This document shows, one piece after another, positions 36,477 to 45,668 of a stretch of 64,000 bases of DNA; positions within the stretch are counted from its first letter, which is position 1; each line of letters starts with the position of its first letter. The DNA comes from Pseudomonas lundensis. GTDB lineage: Bacteria; Pseudomonadota; Gammaproteobacteria; Pseudomonadales; Pseudomonadaceae. The notes beneath the pieces are model-generated. The model had not been told where the DNA came from, did no database searches, and worked only from the letters and a program-made list of their open reading frames with translations. The position numbers and the translations under genes are program-made. The stretch lies in the NCBI RefSeq assembly GCF_002269125.1, contig NZ_NQKI01000001.1:308548-372547 (forward strand), in the 5' to 3' direction.

Positions 36477-36737
36477 TTACTCCGCAGGCGGCAGCAAACG
36501 GGCTTCCATCTCGGCCACTTTGGCTTCCAGCGTTTCAAGGCGGGCACGGGTGCGCGCCAGTACCACCATCTGGCTGTCGAACTCTTCGCGACTGACCAGA
36601 TCCAGCTTGCTGAAGCCGCTTTGCAACAGGGCTTTGAACTGGCTTTCGATTTCGTTACGCGGCAAAGCCGTGTCGCCACTGAACAAACGTGAAGCCTGGC
36701 CACTCAGGGCATCGAGAAAATCTTTGGGCGCGAGCAT
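36477..36737 (-). CDS. ubiK: Ubiquinone biosynthesis accessory factor UbiK
   Basis: An 86-residue BMFP/YqiC-type coiled-coil protein. I start at the ATG at 36737 (MLAPKDFLDALSGQASRL), not at 36776, because this is the family N-terminus. The C-terminal half is a coiled coil (LARTRARLETLEAKVAEMEARL). UbiK binds UbiJ and assists aerobic ubiquinone synthesis at the membrane. Confidence 0.88.
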   Translation of the reverse strand: MLAPKDFLDALSGQASRLFSGDTALPRNEIESQFKALLQSGFSKLDLVSREEFDSQMVVLARTRARLETLEAKVAEMEARLLPPAE

Positions 36738-37491
<754 letters not shown>

Positions 37492-37525
37492 GCCGCCAAA
37501 CCCCAACGCCCCAGGAGAAAACACT

Positions 37526-38863
37526 ATGACTCTGCGTAAATTCGCAGGGCTCGGAGCCCTGTTGTCTGTCGTAATGCCCGGCCTGGCCGTGGCGGCAGAC
37601 GAAGTGGCAGCTCCAGTCCTCAATTCCGGCGATACCGCCTGGATGCTGACCGCAACGGCTTTGGTGCTGTTTATGACCATTCCCGGCCTGGCGCTGTTCT
37701 ACGGCGGCATGGTGCGCTCCAAAAACCTTCTTTCTGTGATGATGCAGTGCTTCGCCATTACGGGTCTGATCAGCATTCTGTGGGTCATTTATGGCTACAG
37801 CATCACGTTCGACACCACGGGCATGGAGCAGGGCGTCACCAATTTCAACTCGTTCATCGGCGGCTTTGGCAAAGCGTTCCTCGCAGGTGTCACGCCAGAC
37901 AGCCTGACGTCGTCTACGGCGCTGTTCCCGGAAGCTGTTTTCATCACCTTCCAGATGACCTTCGCCATCATCACTCCGGCGCTGATCGTCGGCGCTTTCG
38001 CTGAACGCATGAAGTTCTCGGCCATGCTGATCTTCATGGGCGTGTGGTTCACCCTGGTGTATGCGCCCATCGCGCACATGGTGTGGAGCGGCAACGGCGG
38101 TCTGATGTGGGACTGGGGCGTGCTCGATTTCGCCGGCGGCACTGTGGTGCATATCAACGCCGGTATCGCGGGCCTGGTGGCGTGCATTGTGCTCGGCAAG
38201 CGTAAAGGCTACCCGACCACCCCCATGGCACCGCATAACCTGGGTTACACCCTGGTCGGCGCAGCCATGCTGTGGATCGGCTGGTTCGGCTTTAACGCAG
38301 GCTCTGCCGCAGCCGCCAACGGCACAGCGGGCATGGCGATGCTGGTGACACAGATTGCAACCGCTGCCGCTGCACTGGGCTGGATGTTTGCCGAATGGAT
38401 TACCCATGGCAAGCCGAGTGCGCTGGGCATTGCGTCGGGCGTGGTCGCCGGGCTGGTGGCCATTACCCCCGCAGCAGGCACCGTAGGCCCAATGGGCTCG
38501 ATCGTGATTGGTCTGGCGTCGGGCGTGATCTGCTTCTTCTGCGCCACCAGCCTCAAGCGCAAGCTGGGCTATGACGATTCGCTGGACGCCTTTGGCGTGC
38601 ACGGCGTGGGCGGTATTGTCGGCGCCATCCTTACCGGCGTGTTTGCAGCCCCGGCTCTGGGCGGTTTTGGCACCGTGACTGACGTCGCTGCACAAGTCTG
38701 GATTCAATGCAAAGGCGTGGCATTTACCGTCATCTACACCGCAATAGTGACCTTCATCATTCTCAAAGTACTGGATGCCGTGATGGGCCTGCGTGTGACG
38801 GAGGAAGAGGAAGCAGTCGGCCTCGACCTGGCGCAACACAACGAGCGAGGCTATAACTTGTAG
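37526..38863 (+). CDS. amtB: Ammonium transporter AmtB
   Basis: A 445-residue inner-membrane ammonium channel with a signal sequence (residues 1-22, ending VAA) and eleven predicted helices. Family hallmarks are FYGGMVRSKN, DFAGGTVVHINAGIAGLV (first of the twin His region) and DAFGVHGVGGIVG (second). The ATG at 37526 has AGGAG upstream; the frame runs back into glnK. GlnK binds the cytoplasmic side to gate it. Confidence 0.96.
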   Translation: MTLRKFAGLGALLSVVMPGLAVAADEVAAPVLNSGDTAWMLTATALVLFMTIPGLALFYGGMVRSKNLLSVMMQCFAITGLISILWVIYGYSITFDTTGMEQGVTNFNSFIGGFGKAFLAGVTPDSLTSSTALFPEAVFITFQMTFAIITPALIVGAFAERMKFSAMLIFMGVWFTLVYAPIAHMVWSGNGGLMWDWGVLDFAGGTVVHINAGIAGLVACIVLGKRKGYPTTPMAPHNLGYTLVGAAMLWIGWFGFNAGSAAAANGTAGMAMLVTQIATAAAALGWMFAEWITHGKPSALGIASGVVAGLVAITPAAGTVGPMGSIVIGLASGVICFFCATSLKRKLGYDDSLDAFGVHGVGGIVGAILTGVFAAPALGGFGTVTDVAAQVWIQCKGVAFTVIYTAIVTFIILKVLDAVMGLRVTEEEEAVGLDLAQHNERGYNL

Positions 38864-38873
38864 ACCGCCTCAC

Positions 38874-38906
38874 GAAAAAAATACCCGGCCTGCCGGGTAT
38901 TTTTTT
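38874..38906 (+). terminator. Terminator after amtB
   Basis: ATACCCGG and CCGGGTAT form a stem at 38881-38900, flanked by an A run on the left and six or more Ts on the right. Confidence 0.88.
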
Positions 38907-39024
38907 GTCCGCAATGTGGCGTTATACGCATCAAGAGAATGATTTTTCCTACACCTTTATGCAGTTATCAGATCTACGATGAAATGTAAGACGAACACTT
39001 ACATCACAACTCGACTATTAGCTG

Positions 39025-39053
39025 CTTTGCTTTTTTCTTCAGCACGCTAGAAT
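39025..39053 (+). promoter_or_regulatory. Candidate promoter of the sutA leader
   Basis: TAGAAT at 39048-39053 is a near-consensus -10 element; CTTTGC at 39025-39030 sits 17 bases before it, after an AT-rich stretch. It would start a transcript near 39060. Confidence 0.45.
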
Positions 39054-39059
39054 GCGCGC

Positions 39060-39332
39060 CGAAGGGCGGAGTTAAGCGCCCGGGAGTCACGAAGGCACGG
39101 ATCATCTCCTCATGCTTTCAAGGTCAGCGTACCGAGCCCCGTGCTAGGCACCTGGCAAGCGTTTATTTAATGAGCGAATGCCCTTAACAGGCACTCGTAA
39201 AGTCCTACCGCCCTCAAGGGCGAAGAGGCGTAAGCCGCGGGTAATCCGGGGCTACTTTTTCACCAGCGGCGGTCCACTGTGGGCGTAGCTGGTCTATAAC
39301 TAATCTGCTTTACGTAAGTCATGGGGTAGAAC
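39060..39332 (+). ncRNA. Structured 5' leader or small RNA before sutA
   Basis: About 270 bases without a protein gene. GGGCG/CGCCC hairpin at 39064-39081, and a tight CGCCC-TCAA-GGGCG hairpin at 39209-39222. The two hairpins have complementary arms, so they could also pair with each other in an alternative fold. The stretch ends 11 bases or so before the sutA ribosome site (GGGG). I do not recognise a known RNA family. Confidence 0.4.
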
Positions 39333-39659
39333 ATGAGCGACGATGATCTGGAAAATGATGACCTCGAAGTAGGTGACGAAGACGAAACCGAAGAAGGTCT
39401 TGAAGCGGCCGCCGATGACGTGGCTGACGACGACGGTGGCGACGATGTGCCGGTCCCTGTGGCCAAAGGCAAATCCAAGGCAGCGGTGTCGGTAGATGAC
39501 CTGCCCAGCGTAGAAGCCAAAAACAAGGAGCGTGACGCTCTGGCTCGCGCCATGGAAGAGTTTCTTTCCCGTGGCGGCAAGGTGCAGGAAGTCGAGGCCA
39601 ATGTGGTGGCAGATCCACCCAAGAAGCCTGACAACAAGTACGGCAGCCGTCCTATCTAA
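39333..39659 (+). CDS. sutA: RNA polymerase-binding transcriptional regulator SutA
   Basis: A 108-residue acidic protein. The N-terminal 40 residues are almost all Asp/Glu (intrinsically disordered), a central part is helical (VEAKNKERDALARAMEEFLSRGG), and the C-terminal tail is PPKKPDNKYGSRPI. This is the architecture of SutA, found in P. aeruginosa as a slow-growth factor that binds the beta subunit of RNA polymerase and helps housekeeping promoters. It has a long structured leader and its own terminator. Confidence 0.9.
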   Translation: MSDDDLENDDLEVGDEDETEEGLEAAADDVADDDGGDDVPVPVAKGKSKAAVSVDDLPSVEAKNKERDALARAMEEFLSRGGKVQEVEANVVADPPKKPDNKYGSRPI

Positions 39660-39681
39660 GGTCTGTTGTTTACTTGAAAAG

Positions 39682-39709
39682 AAAGCCCGCCGTCGCTGCG
39701 GGCTTTTTT
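39682..39709 (+). terminator. Terminator after sutA
   Basis: AAAGCCCGC (39682-39690) pairs with GCGGGCTTT (39698-39706), followed by further T residues. Confidence 0.88.
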
Positions 39710-39781
39710 GTGCGAGCGCTATTGTGATTTCAGCGCAAAGTTGCTGCCCAGGCACAAGCCTGCGTAGGGGTACGAGTAGCT

Positions 39782-40471
39782 TCAGCCAAGGTGTTTGAGC
39801 ACATTGGGCAATTCGCTCAGGCACCCGATTTCGGCATCCGGACGCTTATCGCCCTCCCAGATTTTGCCACCTGGGTTAAACCACACGGCGCGCAAGCCTG
39901 CCTGCTGGGCGCCGGCAATGTCGTCGCCCGGATGATCGCCAACATGCACCGCAGCATTGGCCTTCACGCCGCCCCGCGACAAAGCCTCGTGGAACAAACG
40001 TGCGTCCGGCTTGGCGATGCCAATGTCTTCGGCACACAGCACGAATTTGAAGTGATGCCCCAAACCGATGCGTCGTACGTCGGCATTGCCATTGGTCACG
40101 ACCCCCAGCGCGTAATTGTCCGCCAGTTCAGTCAACGTGGGCTCGACTTGCGCAAAAACCTCCAGCGCGTGACGCGCCTCTAGAAATACCTCAAACGCCG
40201 CGTCTGCCAAGGCTTGCGCGTTAGCGTATTGCGCATCCCGCAATGCGTGGAATAGCACGTGCCGACGCAGCGCACTGATTCGGTGCTTCAGGTGCGGGTT
40301 TTCACTTAAAACCCGCTCACGAATCGCTTGAAATGTTGCTAACTCAATCACGCCCACATCCGGTGCGTTTTCAGCCAGCCACTGCCGCAAGGTGTCTTCG
40401 GCCCGGGCGATCACCGGGCCGGTAGTCCACAGCGTGTCATCAAGATCGAAAGTAATCAGTTCAATCGTCAT
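39782..40471 (-). CDS. HAD family hydrolase (YigB-like)
   Basis: A 229-residue haloacid-dehalogenase phosphatase: motif I DLDDTLW near the N-terminus, motif [10 protein letters not shown], motif III lysine in [11 protein letters not shown], motif [14 protein letters not shown]. In enterics YigB at this position dephosphorylates FMN; the xerC neighbour supports orthology. It overlaps xerC by 4 bp (ATGA), the last gene of the lptM-lysA-dapF operon. Confidence 0.88.
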   Translation of the reverse strand: MTIELITFDLDDTLWTTGPVIARAEDTLRQWLAENAPDVGVIELATFQAIRERVLSENPHLKHRISALRRHVLFHALRDAQYANAQALADAAFEVFLEARHALEVFAQVEPTLTELADNYALGVVTNGNADVRRIGLGHHFKFVLCAEDIGIAKPDARLFHEALSRGGVKANAAVHVGDHPGDDIAGAQQAGLRAVWFNPGGKIWEGDKRPDAEIGCLSELPNVLKHLG

Positions 40472-41364
40472 TCACTGCCCTTACTGCGTTTGGCCCGTGG
40501 GTGGGCGCTGTCGTAGACCGATGCCAGATGCTGGAAGTCCAGATGGGTATAGATTTGCGTGGTTTTGATATCTGAATGCCCGAGTAACTCTTGCACCGCG
40601 CGCAAATCCTGGGAGGACTCTAGCAAATGGCTGGCAAACGAATGGCGCAGCATGTGCGGGTGCAGGTTTTGCCCCAACTCACGTTCGCCCGCTGCCTTGA
40701 CGCGCAGTTGAATAGCTCGCGGTCCAAGGCGGCGCCCACGCTGGCTGACAAACACAGCGTCGTCTTCAGGGTTGGCCAGCGCCCGTAAAGGCAGCCAGAC
40801 CTGCAGGGCGTCACGGGCCTTTTGCCCGACCGGCAGCACGCGCGTCTTGCTGCCTTTACCCAGCACTTGCACCAGCCCGGCAGCCAGGTCCAGTTGATCC
40901 AGATTCAAACCCGTCAGTTCCGACAGACGCAGCCCGGAGGAGTAAAACAATTCAAGAATCGCCTGATCGCGCTGCGCCAGAAAATCTTCTTCCACCGCAC
41001 CTTCCAGCAGTTGCAAGGCGCGGTCGGTGTCGAGGGTTTTGGGCAGGCGGCGTTCGCCTTTGGGGGGTGCCAGACCGTTGGCGGGGTCGTGATCGCACAG
41101 GCCTTCGCGGTTGAGGTAGTGGTACAACCCGCGCACGGCAGACAACAGCCGCACAATGCTGCGCGAAGACTGACCCTGGTGATGCAGGCGCGCCACCAAC
41201 TGACGCAGGTGCTGAATATCCAGGGCCGACCAGCTGGAGATTGATGCTTGGCCGCAAAACGCCAGCACTTTGCCAAGGTCACGGCGATAAGCTTCCAGCG
41301 TGTGCGGCGACACTTGGCGCTCACTGCGCAGGTGTATGCAGTAAGCGTCCAGATGCCGTTCCAT
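40468..41364 (-). CDS. xerC: Tyrosine recombinase XerC
   Basis: A 298-residue integrase-family recombinase that resolves chromosome dimers at dif with XerD. The catalytic set is visible: Arg in SSGLRLSEL, Lys region in [30 protein letters not shown] and the nucleophile Tyr in IYTHLDF. The N-terminal SAM-like domain ([20 protein letters not shown]) is complete. It is placed after DUF484, as in other gammaproteobacteria. Confidence 0.95.
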   Translation of the reverse strand: MERHLDAYCIHLRSERQVSPHTLEAYRRDLGKVLAFCGQASISSWSALDIQHLRQLVARLHHQGQSSRSIVRLLSAVRGLYHYLNREGLCDHDPANGLAPPKGERRLPKTLDTDRALQLLEGAVEEDFLAQRDQAILELFYSSGLRLSELTGLNLDQLDLAAGLVQVLGKGSKTRVLPVGQKARDALQVWLPLRALANPEDDAVFVSQRGRRLGPRAIQLRVKAAGERELGQNLHPHMLRHSFASHLLESSQDLRAVQELLGHSDIKTTQIYTHLDFQHLASVYDSAHPRAKRSKGSE

Positions 41365-41366
41365 GC

Positions 41367-42083
41367 CTAGCGCACCGAGCGCAGGGCGTTGGTGAAGCGC
41401 GGCAAGACACGTCCCAGCACTTCAGCGATGTAACTGAGGAACAAGGTGCCCACCGAGCTTTTGTAGTGCTGCGGGTCGCGGCTGGCGACGGCCAGAACCC
41501 CGTGCAAGCCGAGGTGGTTAAGGGCGACCACGGCGGTCGAGCCGATTTGCTTGCGCTGTTCTTCACCGAACAGAAAGTCCAGCTCATGCTCACGCAGGCT
41601 GCCGCTGACGGCCTTGCCTTCTGCCAGCAGACCACCGAGGGCGCGTTGGGCGTCCGCGCTGTTGACCCAGCGCCCTACCGGCATCGGGTTATCACCAAAC
41701 AACACCAGACTAACGAAGGGCACCTGAAAGTCCTGTCGCAGGCTGTCTTCAACAGCGATCACCAGCTCTTCAAGACTGGTGGCGTCCATCAGGGCCAGGT
41801 TCAAACGGCGGGTTTTCTCAAACAGGCGATCGTTGTCACGGGCCACATCCATCAGTTGTGACAGACGATGGCGCATCTCGATATTGCGCCCACGCAACAG
41901 CTCAAGCTGACGCTCCACCAACGAGACTGTATCGCCGCGCTGGTGAGGAATGCGCTGGGTCAACAGCAGCTCCTCGCGCTGGCTGAAGAAGTCCGGGTGC
42001 GCTTGGAGGTAGGCCGCCACGGCCGCAGCCTCGGGGCTTTGATCGTGAACATCGAGGTCTGCAGACTGTGGCTGGTCGGTCAT
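41367..42083 (-). CDS. DUF484 family GAF-like protein
   Basis: A 238-residue protein between dapF and xerC. The start at 42083 ([33 protein letters not shown] in part) agrees with the family. A GAF-like domain spans about residues 95-225 after a coiled-coil stretch ([21 protein letters not shown]). Function unknown; gene order dapF-DUF484-xerC is conserved in gammaproteobacteria. Confidence 0.85.
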   Translation of the reverse strand: MTDQPQSADLDVHDQSPEAAAVAAYLQAHPDFFSQREELLLTQRIPHQRGDTVSLVERQLELLRGRNIEMRHRLSQLMDVARDNDRLFEKTRRLNLALMDATSLEELVIAVEDSLRQDFQVPFVSLVLFGDNPMPVGRWVNSADAQRALGGLLAEGKAVSGSLREHELDFLFGEEQRKQIGSTAVVALNHLGLHGVLAVASRDPQHYKSSVGTLFLSYIAEVLGRVLPRFTNALRSVR

Positions 42084-42096
42084 CGTGTGCGCTCGC

Positions 42097-42927
42097 TCAT
42101 AAACGGACTTGTCCTTCGTAAACACGCATCGCCGGGCCGGTCATAATCACTGAATGACCCGGACCTTCCCATTCGATGGTCAAACGACCGCCGGGCAGGT
42201 CCAGCGTCACCGGGGAATGCATCCAGCCCTGACTGATGGCCGCCACCGCCGCCGCACACGCGCCGGTGCCGCAGGCCTGGGTTTCTCCGGCGCCGCGTTC
42301 CCACACTCGCAGTTGCGCGCGGTGACGGTCGATCACGTGCAAAAAGCCCACGTTGACCCGGGCCGGGAAGCGCGGGTGATGTTCAATTTTCGGGCCCAAC
42401 TCATGAACCGGCGCCGCGTTGATGTCGTCGACACGCAACACTGCATGCGGATTGCCCATCGATATGGCGGCCAACTGGACAGTCTGGCCATCGACGTCGA
42501 CTTCATAGCTCAGCGCCTGCTCATCCGCCACAAACGGAATTTCGGCCGGCACCAGACGCGGCGGGCCCATGTCAACGCTGATCTGACCGTCGCTGCGCAC
42601 GTTCAGCTCAATGATGCCGCTTTTGGTTTCGACTTTGATCTGGCGCTTGGTGGTCAAGCGCTTGTCGAGCACAAAGCGGGCAAAACAGCGGGCTCCGTTG
42701 CCGCACTGTTCAACCTCGGACCCGTCGGCGTTGAAGATCCGATAACGGAAATCCACCTCGGGATTGCTCGGTGCTTCAACGATCAATAATTGATCGAAGC
42801 CAACGCCCGTGTGCCGGTCGCCCCATTGCTTGGCGTGCTTGGGCAGGATGTGCGCGTGCTGGCTGACCAGGTCGAGAACCATGAAGTCATTGCCCAGGCC
42901 GTGCATTTTTGTAAAACGCAGCAACAT
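42097..42927 (-). CDS. dapF: Diaminopimelate epimerase
   Basis: A 276-residue PLP-independent epimerase converting LL- to meso-diaminopimelate for lysine and peptidoglycan. Both catalytic cysteines are present: EQCGNGARC and ACGTGACAA. The N-terminus [11 protein letters not shown] is standard. The ATG at 42927 lies 4 bases after lysA. Confidence 0.96.
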   Translation of the reverse strand: MLLRFTKMHGLGNDFMVLDLVSQHAHILPKHAKQWGDRHTGVGFDQLLIVEAPSNPEVDFRYRIFNADGSEVEQCGNGARCFARFVLDKRLTTKRQIKVETKSGIIELNVRSDGQISVDMGPPRLVPAEIPFVADEQALSYEVDVDGQTVQLAAISMGNPHAVLRVDDINAAPVHELGPKIEHHPRFPARVNVGFLHVIDRHRAQLRVWERGAGETQACGTGACAAAVAAISQGWMHSPVTLDLPGGRLTIEWEGPGHSVIMTGPAMRVYEGQVRL

Positions 42928-42931
42928 GGGC

Positions 42932-44179
42932 TCACTCCGGCAGCAGGCTTTCGCCAGCAAACAGCTCGGCAACCGTCTCACGACGACGCACTTCGAACGC
43001 CTGATCGCCGTCCACCAGAATTTCGGCCGCACGGCCGCGGGTGTTGTAGTTCGAGCTCATGACAAAGCCATAGGCACCGGCCGAATGCACCGCCAACAGA
43101 TCACCCTCAGCCAGCGCCAACTGGCGATCTTTGGCCAGGAAGTCACCGGTTTCACAGATCGGGCCCACGATGTCATAGGCGCGGGTTTCAGTGTCACGCG
43201 GGCGCACCGCAGTCACGTCCATCCAGGCCTGATACAGGGCAGGTCGGATCAAGTCGTTCATCGCCGCATCAACGATGGCGAAGTCTTTGTGCTCGGTGTG
43301 CTTGAGGTACTCGACCTGTGTCAGCAGCACCCCCGCGTTGGCCACAATGAAACGGCCCGGCTCGAACACCAGCGCCAGGTCACGGCCTTCGATACGCTCG
43401 CGCACCGCCTTGATGTAATCCGCCGCCAAGGGTGGCTCTTCATCGCGGTAACGCACGCCAAGGCCACCGCCGAGATCAATGTGGCGCAAATAAATGCCGC
43501 AGTCGCCCAAACGGTCAACCAGCCCCAGCAAACGGTCGAGCGCGTCGATAAACGGCTCAAGGGTGGTCAGTTGCGAACCGATGTGGCAATCAACGCCGAC
43601 CACTTCGAGGTTCGGCAACTGCGCGGCGCGGATGTACACATCCTCTGCGTCCGCAATGGCGATACCGAACTTGTTCTCTTTAAGGCCCGTGGAAATGTAC
43701 GGGTGAGTGCCTGCATCCACATCCGGGTTAACGCGCAGCGAGATCGGCGCACGCACGCCCATCTCGGCAGCCACCACTTGCAAGCGCTCCAGTTCGTCGG
43801 TGGACTCGACGTTGAAGCAATGCACACCCACTTCCAGTGCGCGGCGCATGTCATCGCGGGTCTTGCCGACACCGGAAAACACGATTTTGTCAGCCGAACC
43901 GCCTGCGGCCAGTACACGCTCCAACTCACCACGGGACACGATGTCAAAACCGGCGCCTATACGCGCCAGGACATTGAGTACACCCAGGTTGGAGTTGGCT
44001 TTAACCGCAAAACACACCAGATGCGGCATGCCGCTCAATGCGTCGGCAAACGCGTTGTATTGCGCTTCGATGTGGGCCCGGGAATACACATAGGTCGGCG
44101 TACCAAAACGCTCGGCAATGGCCGTCAGCGCAACACCTTCAGCGAATAACTCGCCGGCCCGGTAGTTAAAAGCGTCCAT
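42932..44179 (-). CDS. lysA: Diaminopimelate decarboxylase
   Basis: A 415-residue PLP enzyme (fold III) making L-lysine from meso-DAP. The PLP lysine is in [13 protein letters not shown] (about residue 59), the HIGSQ and GGGLGVRY phosphate-binding motifs follow, and the catalytic [11 protein letters not shown] is near the C-terminus. It sits between lptM and dapF as one operon. Confidence 0.96.
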   Translation of the reverse strand: MDAFNYRAGELFAEGVALTAIAERFGTPTYVYSRAHIEAQYNAFADALSGMPHLVCFAVKANSNLGVLNVLARIGAGFDIVSRGELERVLAAGGSADKIVFSGVGKTRDDMRRALEVGVHCFNVESTDELERLQVVAAEMGVRAPISLRVNPDVDAGTHPYISTGLKENKFGIAIADAEDVYIRAAQLPNLEVVGVDCHIGSQLTTLEPFIDALDRLLGLVDRLGDCGIYLRHIDLGGGLGVRYRDEEPPLAADYIKAVRERIEGRDLALVFEPGRFIVANAGVLLTQVEYLKHTEHKDFAIVDAAMNDLIRPALYQAWMDVTAVRPRDTETRAYDIVGPICETGDFLAKDRQLALAEGDLLAVHSAGAYGFVMSSNYNTRGRAAEILVDGDQAFEVRRRETVAELFAGESLLPE

Positions 44180-44191
44180 GGTGTTCCCTTA

Positions 44192-44338
44192 TCAGTGCTT
44201 GTGCGATTGCGACGACTTCGCTTGGTCTTCAGGGGATTTGCTGTCATCGGGCAGATACAGCGGACCTTTTTGACCACAGGCAGAAACAAGGCAAGCGACC
44301 GCGACGAGCGCAGCAATGGAAGAGATCAGGCGCTTCAT
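44192..44338 (-). CDS. lptM: Small lipoprotein LptM (LppL/YifL)
   Basis: A 48-residue lipoprotein below the usual size cut for gene calling: signal MKRLISSIAALVAVACLVSAC with the lipid-bearing cysteine at 21, then GQKGPLYLPDD, the conserved segment of the YifL family. In E. coli LptM helps LptD fold and form correct disulphides in the LPS translocon. It starts the lysA-dapF operon and is divergent from cyaY. Confidence 0.9.
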   Translation of the reverse strand: MKRLISSIAALVAVACLVSACGQKGPLYLPDDSKSPEDQAKSSQSHKH

Positions 44339-44541
44339 GGCGAAATCCTTTGAAAAGCATTAATTGCGCCCGAGTATACCGAGCACCTACCGGCTTGCCT
44401 ATGCAGCAGAGCGGTCGCGCAAAAGCGCCTGTCTGAATAATCAGTAGTACGCAGGCGACGGGGCGGTTGGGGTTTGCAATCGGTCTGGAGCGCCCGTATC
44501 TTGCGAGCTCCGAGCATGACTAGACATTACGAGGTTCCACC

Positions 44542-44874
44542 ATGAGTTTGACTGAAGCCCGTTTCCACGATCTGGTCGATGCAACCCAGCAAAACCTGGA
44601 AGACGTTTTTGACGAGAGCGGTCTGGACATGGACCTGGAGAATTCGGCCGGTGTACTGACAGCCAAGTTTGAAGGGGGCCAGCAGCTTATCTTCAGCCGC
44701 CAGGAGCCTTTGCGACAGCTTTGGCTCGCTGCACGGGAGGGCGGTTTCCACTTCGATTACGATGAGCAAGAGTCACGCTGGAAGTGCGACAGCTCTGACG
44801 AGTTACTGAGTGAAATGGTCCAGCGCCTGACGCAGGTATACACCGGCGCTGAGCTGGATTTTGACGAGATTTAA
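44542..44874 (+). CDS. cyaY: Iron donor protein CyaY (frataxin)
   Basis: A 110-residue bacterial frataxin: acidic first helix (EARFHDLVDATQQNLEDVFDE), and beta sheet region ending GGFHFDYDEQESRWKCDSSDELL. It binds iron and modulates Fe-S cluster assembly by IscS. Overlaps nothing; the DUF1289 gene begins two bases later. Confidence 0.95.
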   Translation: MSLTEARFHDLVDATQQNLEDVFDESGLDMDLENSAGVLTAKFEGGQQLIFSRQEPLRQLWLAAREGGFHFDYDEQESRWKCDSSDELLSEMVQRLTQVYTGAELDFDEI

Positions 44875-44876
44875 CT

Positions 44877-45086
44877 GTGACTGCCCCTGCTAAACCTGCA
44901 AAACCGCTGTACAGCAACGTCAGCCCGGCCGTGCCATCGCCCTGCATCAGCACGTGCCGGCTGGATGAACACAAAGTGTGTCTGGGCTGCTTTCGGCATG
45001 TCGAAGACATCCGCGAGTGGCGTTCAGCAGACGACCAGCGGCGCCGGGTGATTTGCGAACAGGCACGTCTGCGGCGCGCCCTGTAA
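44877..45086 (+). CDS. DUF1289 domain protein
   Basis: A 69-residue protein from a GTG start at 44877. The family pattern SPCISTCRLDEHKVCLGCFRHVEDIREW, with four cysteines, is complete. Function unknown. The spacing of two bases after cyaY points to co-transcription and possibly coupled translation. Confidence 0.85.
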   Translation: MTAPAKPAKPLYSNVSPAVPSPCISTCRLDEHKVCLGCFRHVEDIREWRSADDQRRRVICEQARLRRAL

Positions 45087-45122
45087 TCACGGCCACAGGC
45101 TGCAACGGCATCGGCCGTTGGC

Positions 45123-45150
45123 TTGTGTATTTATTTTGCTGTGGTAGTGT
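45123..45150 (+). promoter_or_regulatory. Candidate promoter upstream of the rnk leader
   Basis: TTGTGT at 45123-45128 and TAGTGT at 45145-45150 are separated by 16 bases. Confidence 0.35.
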
Positions 45151-45159
45151 CCGGGTTCG

Positions 45160-45215
45160 CCTCGCACTAACGAGGTTGGTCAAAACCCCGCCATTTTCTG
45201 GCGGGGTTTTGCTTT
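45160..45215 (+). terminator. Hairpin plus terminator in front of rnk
   Basis: A small hairpin (CCTCG/CGAGG, 45160-45175) is followed by a strong stem, AAAACCCCGCC at 45182-45192 with GGCGGGGTTTT at 45200-45210, and a T-rich tail. It may end the cyaY transcript, or terminate a short leader RNA from the promoter just upstream. rnk begins 36 bases after the stem. Confidence 0.75.
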
Positions 45216-45245
45216 TTCGTGCAGAAAAAAGGAGTCTGCCAGGTC

Positions 45246-45665
45246 ATGACCACTTCACCCCAACCCTCCATCATCCTCACCCGCCTGGACGTCCAGCGTC
45301 TGGAAGCATTGATTGATAACCTCGACGATTCGTTGCCAGGCGTCGTCGCGCTGCAAGAAGAACTTGATCGTGCCGAATCCGTTGTAGGCCATACCGAAGT
45401 GCCTGCAGGCGTTGTCACCATGAATTCGCGTGTGCACTGCCGCGAGCAGGGCAGCGGCAAGGATTACCACCTGACACTGGTTTACCCCAAAGACGCGAAT
45501 GCAGACGAAGGTAAAATTTCGATCCTTGCACCCGTCGGCAGTGCCTTGCTGGGCCTGCAAGTCGGCCAGCACATCAACTGGCCAGCACCGGGCGGCAAAA
45601 CCCTCAAGCTGGAGCTGCTGGAAGTTGAATACCAGCCTGAAGCCGCTGGCAATTACGACCTTTAA
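45246..45665 (+). CDS. rnk: Nucleoside diphosphate kinase regulator Rnk
   Basis: A 139-residue GreA/B C-terminal-like protein: N-terminal helices (PSIILTRLDVQRLEALIDNL) and C-terminal FKBP-like domain (HLTLVYPKDANADEGKISILAPVGSALLGL). Rnk binds RNA polymerase in the secondary channel region, and affects Ndk levels and alginate in P. aeruginosa. I used the ATG at 45246; a GTG at 45219 in frame lies before the AAGGAG. Confidence 0.92.
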   Translation: MTTSPQPSIILTRLDVQRLEALIDNLDDSLPGVVALQEELDRAESVVGHTEVPAGVVTMNSRVHCREQGSGKDYHLTLVYPKDANADEGKISILAPVGSALLGLQVGQHINWPAPGGKTLKLELLEVEYQPEAAGNYDL

Positions 45666-45668
45666 GCC

